Source: Litsea cubeba (lineage: Eukaryota > Streptophyta > Magnoliopsida > Laurales > Lauraceae). Taken from it: a stretch of DNA of 64,000 nucleotides. The stretch covers positions 61,092,088-61,156,087 of the forward strand of contig CM022952.1 of assembly GCA_012931725.1 (NCBI GenBank), read 5' to 3'. The position numbers were made by a program, and so were the translations under genes. Shown one piece after another: positions 9,890-17,928 of the stretch. The number at the start of each line of letters is the position of its first letter. The first letter of the stretch is position 1. The notes beneath the pieces were generated by a model. The model worked only from the letters and a program-made list of their open reading frames with translations. It was not told the DNA's origin and searched no databases.

Positions 9890-10290
9890 CATGAAAGCCA
9901 GGTTTTTGTTTGTGGCATGGAAGCCAATTTTGGCATGAGAGCCAGCTTTTCTTGTGGCATTGATAGCCGAGTTTTTTTTTTTTGTGGCATCTATAGCCAG
10001 TTTTGGTGGCATTGATAGCCGAATTTGTTTTGGTGGCATTGATAGCCGGTTTGTTTTGTGGCATCTATAGCCAGTTTTTGGTGGCATTGATAGCCTGTTT
10101 TGTTTTGGTGGCATTGATAGCCATTTTGTTTTTTGAAATCCAAGTTTTTTGTTTGTGGCATTGATAGCCGGTTTTGTTTTGGTGGCATTGATAGCCGGTT
10201 TGTGGCATTTATAGCCTGTTTTGATGGCATTTATAGCCGGTTTGTGGTATTTATAGCCTGTTTTGATGGCATTTATAGCCGGTTTGGTTT
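9890..10290 (+). repeat. ATAGCC minisatellite in the 3' region of element A
   Basis: About fifteen units of roughly 17-30 bp share the core ggcattgatagccggttt or ggcatttatagcc, with early units reading ggcatgaaagcc. The same core forms three to four units inside the LTRs of this family (22259-22337, 29096-29152, 60755-60811). It also occurs in reverse orientation at about 42860-43180 in element C. Confidence 0.9.
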
Positions 10291-10299
10291 TCAAAAAAT

Positions 10300-10760
10300 G
10301 CAAGTATCGACTAAAAGTCGCCTCCCTGCTGAATGTTCTTGCAAGTATCGATGGAATGTCGCATCCTTGCTCATTCGGTTGCGAGTATCGATGGAATGTC
10401 GCATCCTCGCGGATTTGGGTGCAAGTATCGATGGAATGTCGCATCCTTGCTTTTCAAAAATTTTGGTTTTGCGGGTACTGACTTGATGTCGTTTCCCCAC
10501 GATTTTTGAAATTTGTAGTTTTCTCGAACCTTTGGGTTATGAATATCAACTGAAATGTTGCGTCTTCACAGTTTTTTAGGTTTTTTCGAACCTTTGAAAT
10601 TTGGGTTGTGGATATCAACTGAAATGTTGCGTTTCCACGGTTTTGGATTTTGCAAGTATCGACGAAATGTCGCTTCCCTGCGATTTTGGAAGTGTTGAAC
10701 GTGGTTCGCTTGCTTCCGATTTGTGCGAGTATCGACTAAGCGTCGCTTCCTCACGGTTTT
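10300..10760 (+). repeat. 40-bp tandem repeat with GTATCGATGGAATGTCGCAT core, then diverged units
   Basis: Four regular units start at 10300, 10341, 10381 and 10421. Further diverged units carrying tatcaactgaaatgttgcg or tatcgacgaaatgtcgc continue to about 10755. Element C has the same array in reverse at about 42410-42845. The array lies downstream of pol on the element's own strand. Confidence 0.85.
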
Positions 10761-11130
10761 TGAAAAACCAATTTTTTTTTTTTGTTTAAAGACACAAGGG
10801 TCATAAATTTTGACCTAAAACCATTTTGGCAGTAAAAGGCAGGGTAGACTAGGGTGGAAATCCCTGAATCCGGATTTTTGTTTCAAACCATGAATTTTGG
10901 GTTCAAGGGTTGAAAATTTTGGTCAAGCTAGGGAAAGGTTCCTAAACTTGGATATATATATATATATATTTTTTTTGAACAATGAAACGATGAAAGTAAG
11001 CATTGTTTTAGATTTCTAGAAATTTCAACATTTGATATGAAAATTCTAAAAAAGGGTGGGTTTAGCGAGCGTGTACCTGGAAACCGGTTTTGGCCATACA
11101 GGCATTGCTCTTACCCAGTTGGGTAAGTCT
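10761..11130 (-). other. Start of the 3' untranslated region of element A, after integrase
   Basis: This stretch separates the integrase stop from the minisatellites and contains a short TA repeat near 10955. It matches element C at about 42100-42400. No gene is seen. Confidence 0.5.
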
Positions 11131-12111
11131 TCAAGGGTAGTACCGCTTTAAGAACTTGCCGTTGATGGGCAGCATACATCTGTCACCTTCCATGTTTAGG
11201 AGTGCGTATGCGCCATTGGAGAAAACTTTGTTGATGACGTAGGGTCCCTCCCATTTCGGCTCAAATTTGCCTTTGGACTTGTGAGCGAAGACCATTGGTC
11301 TTTTTACTGCAAGAACCAAGTCATTCTTTTTGTAGGCACGTTGCCTGACCTTTTTATCGAAAGATCCTGCCATGCGTGCTTGGTAAAGTTCAATGCTTTG
11401 TTGAGCTTCGAGCCGTCTCTCATCGAGACTGTCCAGCTCATGGAGCCGCAATTTGACATTGCTTTCTTGAGTCATGTCATTTTGCAAGGATACCCTCAAG
11501 GAAGGAATTTGTACTTCCAAGGGCACGACAGCTTCACATCCATAGACCAAGGAGAATGGTGTGCTATGGGTTGGTCCTCGAACGGTGGTTCGATAGGCCC
11601 ACAAAGCTTCAGACATTTTGTCGCTCCAGTCTCTTTTGTGATTAGAGACCATTTTTTTGAGGATTTTGCAGAGTGTCTTGTTGAAAGCTTCTGCTAACCC
11701 GTTTGCTGCCGGATTGTATGGAGTCGAAGGACAGCTTTGGATTTTGTATTTGTCGCAGAACTTGTAGAATCGATGATCCCGGAATTGTGATCCGTTATCA
11801 TGGACGAATCTTTTGGGTATGCCGAAACGACAAATGATGTTGGTGCGTAGGAACTGAAGGACTGATGAGGTCTTCATTTCGTTAAACGCAAATGCTTCTG
11901 ACCACTTGGAGAAGTAATCCGTAGTGGCGAAGATGAAGCGATGACCTTTGCTTGAAGGGGGAGAAATAGGACCTATGATGTCCATACCCCAGGCTTCGAA
12001 AGGCCATGAGATCGCTGTAGGATGCAGCCATTCTGGAGGCATGTGAATGTAATCTCCATGAACTTGGCATTGTTGGCAGCGCTTAGCAAATTGCATTGCG
12101 TCAGCTACCAT
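11131..12111 (-). CDS. Integrase core of element A pol
   Basis: This 326-residue frame is the integrase that joins element cDNA to host DNA. The catalytic triad is visible: Asp44 in WGMDIIGP, Asp105 in VHDNGSQF and Glu141 in NGLAEAFNK, with 35 residues between the second Asp and the Glu. Residues 12 and 15 (RCQQCQ) are the two Cys of the HHCC zinc finger; the two His lie in the upstream frame, across an in-frame TAG at 12166. The C-terminal part has the EGPYVINKVF-type fold of gypsy integrases, and no chromodomain is seen. The first Met is a convenient start only, because the real protein is part of a longer pol polyprotein. Confidence 0.93.
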   Translation of the reverse strand: MVADAMQFAKRCQQCQVHGDYIHMPPEWLHPTAISWPFEAWGMDIIGPISPPSSKGHRFIFATTDYFSKWSEAFAFNEMKTSSVLQFLRTNIICRFGIPKRFVHDNGSQFRDHRFYKFCDKYKIQSCPSTPYNPAANGLAEAFNKTLCKILKKMVSNHKRDWSDKMSEALWAYRTTVRGPTHSTPFSLVYGCEAVVPLEVQIPSLRVSLQNDMTQESNVKLRLHELDSLDERRLEAQQSIELYQARMAGSFDKKVRQRAYKKNDLVLAVKRPMVFAHKSKGKFEPKWEGPYVINKVFSNGAYALLNMEGDRCMLPINGKFLKRYYP

Positions 12112-12165
12112 GGTAGGCCAGTAATATCCTAACCTTTTTATCTGATCATAGAGCTTAGGTCCAGC

Positions 12166-13278
12166 CTAATGAGCTCCACAAAGACCAGCATGAACTTCTT
12201 TGAGTGTTTCTTCAGCCTCTTGTTGTGACAAGCAGCGTAGAAGTACTCCGTTGAAGGATTTCCTGTAAAGGATTTTTGAAGGAATATCCAAATGAAAGCT
12301 TGGGGTTCGCCTTTGGATGCTTACCCGTTCTTTTGGATCTTCAGGTAGGATTCCGAACATAATGTAATCAATGAACGGATCCCTCCAGTCGCCAATTGAA
12401 GTTTGAAGGATTGAAATCCGACTTCCGACCACTTGGTGGCATTCAGCAACTGCTTGGTGTGTGTTAAGAGGAGGAAGGATTCTCCTTTCGCACACTGTGA
12501 TTTGCATGTTTTCCCCTTCCTGGATTGCCATGGATGCGGCAAGTCCGGCTAGGGCATCTGCACGTATGTTTTCACCTCTACGAATGTGGGTGATGTGACA
12601 GATGTCAAACTTTTGCAGAAGTGACCGTGCCTTGTTGTAGTAGGGCAACAGATCTGGCTTCCTGACTTCAAATTTCTGATTCATCTGGTTGACGATCAGT
12701 TGAGAGTCTCCAAAGACTTCCAGCATGGTGATACCAGATTCGATGGCTAGTTCCAATCCTAGGATCAGAGCTTGATATTCAGCTGCATTGTTTGTGCATG
12801 GTTCCAGTAGCAAGAAAGCGTGTGGAATCATGTATTTATCGGGGCTAACAAAGAGGATGCCAACTCCCGAGATCAGCTGTCTTTTTTCATTTGTCCTGGT
12901 TGCACCGTCAAAGTACATGTCCCAGGAGGCACTTTGTGAGAAAGTCTCCACATTGTAGACTGGTTCGTCTGGGAGATCATCTCTGAGTGGAGAATCTTTA
13001 GGCAATGGATGCTCTGCGAGGAAGTCCGCTAGAGCTTGCCCTTTGATTGCTTTTTGTGGTACATACCTAATATCAAATTGTGACAGAAGGATGGACCATT
13101 TTGCCAGTCGAGCATTGAGAGAACCTGCCTTTGTGACAAGGACCTTCAAGAGGTTGACCCTCGAGACCAGGTAGACTGTGTTGGAAAGCAAGTAGTGACG
13201 CAGCTTTTGTACGGCGAACATCACTGCAAGACATTCTTTTTCGACTGGAGAGTAGCGATGCTCTGCACCTACTAGCAT
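12166..13278 (-). CDS. Dual RNase H region of element A pol, with the start of integrase
   Basis: This 370-residue frame holds the end of the first, gypsy-type RNase H (PVEKECLAVMFAVQKLRHYL) and a complete second RNase H. The second shows its four acidic residues: Asp124 in MYFDGA, Glu167 in NNAAEYQAL, Asp191 in FGDSQLIV and Asp241 in IRADALAGLA. A second, host-like RNase H is the hallmark of the Tat lineage. The frame ends at a TAG (12166) inside the HHCC finger of integrase, where element C has a sense codon. The upstream junction near 13336 has lost one base relative to element C, which separates this frame from the reverse transcriptase. Confidence 0.93.
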   Translation of the reverse strand: MLVGAEHRYSPVEKECLAVMFAVQKLRHYLLSNTVYLVSRVNLLKVLVTKAGSLNARLAKWSILLSQFDIRYVPQKAIKGQALADFLAEHPLPKDSPLRDDLPDEPVYNVETFSQSASWDMYFDGATRTNEKRQLISGVGILFVSPDKYMIPHAFLLLEPCTNNAAEYQALILGLELAIESGITMLEVFGDSQLIVNQMNQKFEVRKPDLLPYYNKARSLLQKFDICHITHIRRGENIRADALAGLAASMAIQEGENMQITVCERRILPPLNTHQAVAECHQVVGSRISILQTSIGDWRDPFIDYIMFGILPEDPKERVSIQRRTPSFHLDIPSKILYRKSFNGVLLRCLSQQEAEETLKEVHAGLCGAH

Positions 13279-14729
13279 GCGGCTGAGGTAATATAGAGCA
13301 GCTTCTTTTCTCTGATCATTTTCTTGCGCAACAGAGCTCCCAAAGAGTGATCAAGGGCTCTTGTGTACAAGATGAATGGTTTTCCAGTGGTAGGAGCAGC
13401 TAACACTGGAGGTTTTGTCAGGTATGACTTGATGTCTTGGAAAGCAGCTTCACAGTCAGCATCCCAGACAAAGTTTACACCCTTTTTCATCAACCGGGAG
13501 AATGGACGGCATTTCCCCGAGAGATTGGAGATGAACCGTCTGATGTAGGCCAATCTCCCTTGAAGCCCTTTGAGTTTTCTCAAGGTTCTTGGAGAGGGCA
13601 TTTCTAGAATGGCTTTGACTTTTATGGGGTCAAGCTCTATTCCAGCTTTCCGAACTAAGAATCCGAGGAACTTACCCGACGAGACGCCGAAGAAGCATTT
13701 CAATGGATTCATTCGCAGTTTGTGTTTGCGAAGCCGGAGGAAGACTTCTCGAAGGTTTTTGAGATGATCTTCTTTTCTTTTGCTTTTGACGGCGAGGTCA
13801 TCAACGTAACATTCAACCGTCTTGTGCTGCATATCTTGGAATATTTTCATCATAGCCCTCTGATATGTGGCACCAGCATTCTTCAGACCAAATGGCATGA
13901 CAGTGTAACAATACACGCCAAATGGGGTTCGAAAGGATGTATGTTTTTGATCCTCAGGATGCATCTTTATCTGATTGTAGCCAGAGAAACCATCCATGAA
14001 TGTCATTCGCTCGAATCCACAGGTATTATCAATCATTACCTCTGGTATGGGGAGCGGAAATTCATCTTTTGGGCATGCGCCATTCAGGTCTCTATAATCA
14101 ATACAGACCCTGATCTGCCCATTTTTCTTTGTCACGAGGACAATGTTGGCCAACCATTCAGGATGTTGTTCCTCACGGATGAAGCCGACGCTTTTGAGTT
14201 TTTGAACTTCTTGTTCAATTTTATCCATCACATCTGGACGGAATCTTCTTTGGCCTTGCTTGACAGGCTTGATGTCTTCTTGAAGATTGAGTTTGTGAAC
14301 TGCTATTTTGGGGTCTAAGCCTGGCATTTCAGCGTAAGGCCATGCAAAGCAATCAACGAACTCACGAAGAAAGGCGATATACTCGGGTAACTCATCATCC
14401 TTTATATTCTTGCTTATGAATACAGGACGTGGGTTATCTGGTGTTCCCAAGTCTATCTTTTGAACATGATCTTCTGTTGGAAGGTTCGAAGGTGGTTCCT
14501 CCACAATATTTTCGGAGGCTTCCAGCTCAACGAAACCTTCTGGGGTTTCAAGGGCATTTCCAGACCAAGGTTTTGTTCCTTTCCACGGGTCTTCTTGATC
14601 GGTAATTTTCCCAAGGCTTGCTATGAGATGATCCCAATCGCCTGTTGAAACCGAGTCGAAGTAGGCTACTTCTTTTGGAGATGAGGGTTCTTCTGGGTCA
14701 GAAGTCCACACGTCTGTGCCATCGGACAA
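13272..14729 (-). CDS. Reverse transcriptase of element A pol
   Basis: This 485-residue frame encodes the polymerase that copies element RNA to DNA. Visible motifs include VCIDYRDLNGACPKDEFPLP at 208-227, the first catalytic Asp in FMDGFSGYNQI near 246, PFGLKNAGATYQ at 279-290 and the YVDD active site at 308-311. The start of the first RNase H (FILYTRALDHSLGALL) follows, and the frame then breaks near 13336. Upstream, the frame is open to about 14826, where about 89 bp present in element C are missing. The catalytic residues look intact. Confidence 0.94.
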   Translation of the reverse strand: MSDGTDVWTSDPEEPSSPKEVAYFDSVSTGDWDHLIASLGKITDQEDPWKGTKPWSGNALETPEGFVELEASENIVEEPPSNLPTEDHVQKIDLGTPDNPRPVFISKNIKDDELPEYIAFLREFVDCFAWPYAEMPGLDPKIAVHKLNLQEDIKPVKQGQRRFRPDVMDKIEQEVQKLKSVGFIREEQHPEWLANIVLVTKKNGQIRVCIDYRDLNGACPKDEFPLPIPEVMIDNTCGFERMTFMDGFSGYNQIKMHPEDQKHTSFRTPFGVYCYTVMPFGLKNAGATYQRAMMKIFQDMQHKTVECYVDDLAVKSKRKEDHLKNLREVFLRLRKHKLRMNPLKCFFGVSSGKFLGFLVRKAGIELDPIKVKAILEMPSPRTLRKLKGLQGRLAYIRRFISNLSGKCRPFSRLMKKGVNFVWDADCEAAFQDIKSYLTKPPVLAAPTTGKPFILYTRALDHSLGALLRKKMIREKKLLYITSAAC

Positions 14730-14796
14730 CTCCTCTTCATTTTCGGAGAAATCGTGCCAATTGGATGAGCTTCCTGGATCTTTGTCAGGTGACTCA

Positions 14797-17700
14797 TCAA
14801 AGAGATATCCAGGGAGATCGATGTCCTAACCCGTGTGAAGACTTTTCTACATAGCCGTAGAGTCTCCAATCTTCCAGCTGGCTTTTGGTCAAGACGGGCC
14901 CCAATGGCGTGAGAATACCGCGTCCTTCTCCCAAACCGACTGGGTTTTGAGCGTCATAGCCCATTTTCTTCATAATAGCTTGTGCCACAGAACTGTATAA
15001 GGATAGTTGAGGCGTACCTTTATTTTGGAAAGGTTCAAGCATGGAGTTTGATGAAGAAGCATCCGATCTATGGAAGAAGATCGACTTTTCCTTTGTTGAA
15101 GTTGCTGGAACAACGAAGGAAGCTGACGTAGGATCTTCTATGTCAGAAGTTGTCTCCATTGGAGTAAGAGCAGGCTGAACTTGCTGAGTGTCAGCTTGGC
15201 TTGACGATGTGTCGTCTTCTGGCTCTGAATCCGAGTCCGTGTCTTGCATGATAGACACGAAAGAGACAACAAATTTGCCCCCAGGCTTTTGTTTTGCCTT
15301 CTTCACTTTAGTTGTGATGACCAAAGGTTTTGAAGATTTGAGGGAGATGATGAAGGGAGTTTGAATGCTCTCTTCAGATTTACCGGATGGTTTATTTTCT
15401 TCCGGTGATTGTTGAGGAGCTTTGCCTTTATCTTTCTGGAGATTTTCGGCAAAGGATGCTGTGTGCTTTTCCTCTTCTTCTTTTTCACCTTCATACATCT
15501 GTGAGTCTGCGAAGTGGATTTCTTTACCTTTGAAGGGTTTTCTGTCCGCAAAGACTCGATGTATCATGCCGTCGAAGCCAACAAACTTGATGCATTGATG
15601 TAGAGTTGAAGGGACAACACCATTCTCATGGATCCAAGGGCATCCGAGAAGGATGTTGTAGCATGAAGGGGTCTTTATTGCATACACTGTGACCTCAGAG
15701 ATAAGATCACCGATCTGCAACTTGAACCTGATTTTACCGATAGGCCTTTGAGTACTCCCATCGTATCCAAAGATAGATACAGATGTGTGGCTTAGTTTGC
15801 TGGGTGGGATGCCCAACTCTTCAAGAGCCGATGTGGAGATGAGGTTGAGTGCAGAACCTGGGTCGATCTGAACTCTATGCATAGGCATTTCTTTGATATA
15901 CCCTGTGAAGTACAGGGGTCGGTTATGCCTGGTTTCGCCAAGTAGGAGGTCATCCTTTGTGAAGGCGATGGTTGCACTGGCTGCTTTTTTAACCGAGAGG
16001 CATTCAATGCATGATCCCTCAGTTTTCTTCTTTTCTCCCTTTGAGGAGGCTTCTGAGTTTTTGACCCGGTAATCCATTTCAATTTGGAGGACTTGCGGGG
16101 CATGTTTGTCGACATCCTCATTCAGCTTTTGTAATTCCGAAATGAGATTATCACGAGTGTGCGGAGACATTCGCAACAAATCTAGGATGTGCAGACGTGC
16201 AGGTATGTGCTTGAAGTGTTCAATCAAGTCATACTTGAAAGCCTCCTTAGGGCCTGCATGTTCATCATTGTTGCCACTAGGGGCGCTTACAACATCTTTT
16301 CCCGAAGGATTTACATATGTAAAGGAAGATTGGTTGTAATTTTTGTGGTAGTCCCGGCCAGAGCGGGTGCCTCTACCAACTTCGAGAGCTTCTTGAGAAG
16401 GGTCTTCGTTTGGAAGATTGTCTTCAGGATCAAGAGGCTGTCGTTTTTCATTTGCTGAGGATGTATCAGCAGCAGAGTTACCATCCTCAGTGATTGTGTT
16501 GCATGGAGCATTTTCCGGGAACAAGTCCTGAACAGCATCCAGCAATCTTTCTTCTTCGTTGACTAATTCATCGTCCCAAGCATCAATGGCTGGGAATTCT
16601 TCAGTCAAGAAGGGTGTGAACTTTGAAGTCACAGTCTCAGGAGAAGAAACCTGAGAGGGTGTTATCTCAGTGAAAGTCACGTGAGACGAGGTGGCTCCAG
16701 AAGATATATTGCTAGGCGTCGCCGGAGTGTAAGTGCTCTCATCAGACGATGCTTCGGAAGAGCTATAATCCCGAATTATAACATTACAGGAAGCTCTGAC
16801 GGGAGACGTTGCCTGATCGGAGTCAGACTCATCCTCGGATGTGAGAGGATCGTCTATCCAGCAATTTTCTCCATTTTCAGGAGTTAAGGGAGGATGTACC
16901 TGGTGGTCTTCAGGGACTTCAGGCTCTGGATTGCGAGGAGGCTCGTTGACGCGTTCTTGCTCTTGTTCTAGAGCGAGTCGCTGCAAGATCCTTGCATATT
17001 CTTCAAGATCAGGTATGGGAGCCGGATCTTCTTCTTCATCATCTCTTTGTGGCTCAACATTGTTGATTTCCACTGGAGTAATGAGAGGTGCTGGGTCAGC
17101 AGCATTTTCTTGTACAGCCTCTTGGTCTTCTTCATCATCAGACCAGGATCCTTGTGGCTGTAGGGGGTTATACCAGATTACTGGCATAAGATGAGACTCA
17201 GGAACCCATTCTTCATCGGAGAGATATTCTCCTGTTTCAAGGGACTCCTCCCACTCATCTGTGTAGTTGGATTCGAATCCATCATCGGTGTCGCTGGATT
17301 CGTATCCATCAATGGAGAATCCAACTACCGAATTGCAAGAGTATGATGCCTCCTGCATGGCTTCTTTGAATTGAGGTGGCATGAAATCACTGAGAGTGAA
17401 TTTCCTTACCCCCTTTGAAGTCTCTGGAAGGGATGTTTTTGTTACCTCCAGTGAAGCGGTAGAGGAAGCCTCTGCCTTTTCTTTGACCTCTAGTTTTGGC
17501 TGGGTCTTCTCTTGCCGTTTGAGCTTGAGGAGATGTTTCCTAGCCTGCCTTCGCTGTTGAGCTGTAGGCTTTATTTTCACGACCTCCCAATTTTCATCTT
17601 CCAGGAGATCGGGATGTACCCATATCGGTTGTCCGTCTGGTGTCGGGTAAGGAACCAGTTCCTCGGACGCTTCGATTGAGTTTATCACCTTGAAGGAAGT

Positions 17701-17928
17701 AGTGATCTTCTTCTTCGGTGATCTTGATGTTTGTCCACATGTCACCATGTTGACGGAGGCAGACCCATAGTTTTTGTCAAAGGTGATGACTCCGTTTTTC
17801 CACATCTCATTTATTTTCTCTCTCACGACGAAGCATTGATTGAGAGGATGCGAGATCATCTGGTGGTATGGACAGTACCGAGGATCGTTGGTTTTGCCAA
17901 CATCACCCGGTCTTTTTGGTTCTGGCAA
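14797..17928 (-). CDS. Zinc-knuckle-like, acidic linker, aspartic protease and G-patch segment of element A
   Basis: This 1,043-residue frame begins with a Cys/His motif (CPYHQMISHPLNQC, residues 19-32) typical of Tat gag ends. A long Glu/Asp/Ser-rich linker follows (about 200-530). The protease domain centres on Asp689 in VQIDPGSALNLIS, with the later phrase YNILLGCPWIHENG (757-770). Residues 982-1005 (AQAIMKKMGYDAQNPVGLGE and onward) match a G-patch, a glycine-rich RNA-binding motif. The frame is offset from gag by one base missing near 17931, where element C reads through. It ends early, at about 14825, because of an 89-bp deletion relative to element C. In a working copy this would be internal to a gag-pol polyprotein. 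Confidence 0.88.
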   Translation of the reverse strand: MPEPKRPGDVGKTNDPRYCPYHQMISHPLNQCFVVREKINEMWKNGVITFDKNYGSASVNMVTCGQTSRSPKKKITTSFKVINSIEASEELVPYPTPDGQPIWVHPDLLEDENWEVVKIKPTAQQRRQARKHLLKLKRQEKTQPKLEVKEKAEASSTASLEVTKTSLPETSKGVRKFTLSDFMPPQFKEAMQEASYSCNSVVGFSIDGYESSDTDDGFESNYTDEWEESLETGEYLSDEEWVPESHLMPVIWYNPLQPQGSWSDDEEDQEAVQENAADPAPLITPVEINNVEPQRDDEEEDPAPIPDLEEYARILQRLALEQEQERVNEPPRNPEPEVPEDHQVHPPLTPENGENCWIDDPLTSEDESDSDQATSPVRASCNVIIRDYSSSEASSDESTYTPATPSNISSGATSSHVTFTEITPSQVSSPETVTSKFTPFLTEEFPAIDAWDDELVNEEERLLDAVQDLFPENAPCNTITEDGNSAADTSSANEKRQPLDPEDNLPNEDPSQEALEVGRGTRSGRDYHKNYNQSSFTYVNPSGKDVVSAPSGNNDEHAGPKEAFKYDLIEHFKHIPARLHILDLLRMSPHTRDNLISELQKLNEDVDKHAPQVLQIEMDYRVKNSEASSKGEKKKTEGSCIECLSVKKAASATIAFTKDDLLLGETRHNRPLYFTGYIKEMPMHRVQIDPGSALNLISTSALEELGIPPSKLSHTSVSIFGYDGSTQRPIGKIRFKLQIGDLISEVTVYAIKTPSCYNILLGCPWIHENGVVPSTLHQCIKFVGFDGMIHRVFADRKPFKGKEIHFADSQMYEGEKEEEEKHTASFAENLQKDKGKAPQQSPEENKPSGKSEESIQTPFIISLKSSKPLVITTKVKKAKQKPGGKFVVSFVSIMQDTDSDSEPEDDTSSSQADTQQVQPALTPMETTSDIEDPTSASFVVPATSTKEKSIFFHRSDASSSNSMLEPFQNKGTPQLSLYSSVAQAIMKKMGYDAQNPVGLGEGRGILTPLGPVLTKSQLEDWRLYGYVEKSSHGLGHRSPWISL

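Noticed and set aside
9880..10760. CRISPR-like array of short repeats
   Set aside because: Units are contiguous or only slightly spaced with related spacers, in a plant retrotransposon. They are minisatellites.
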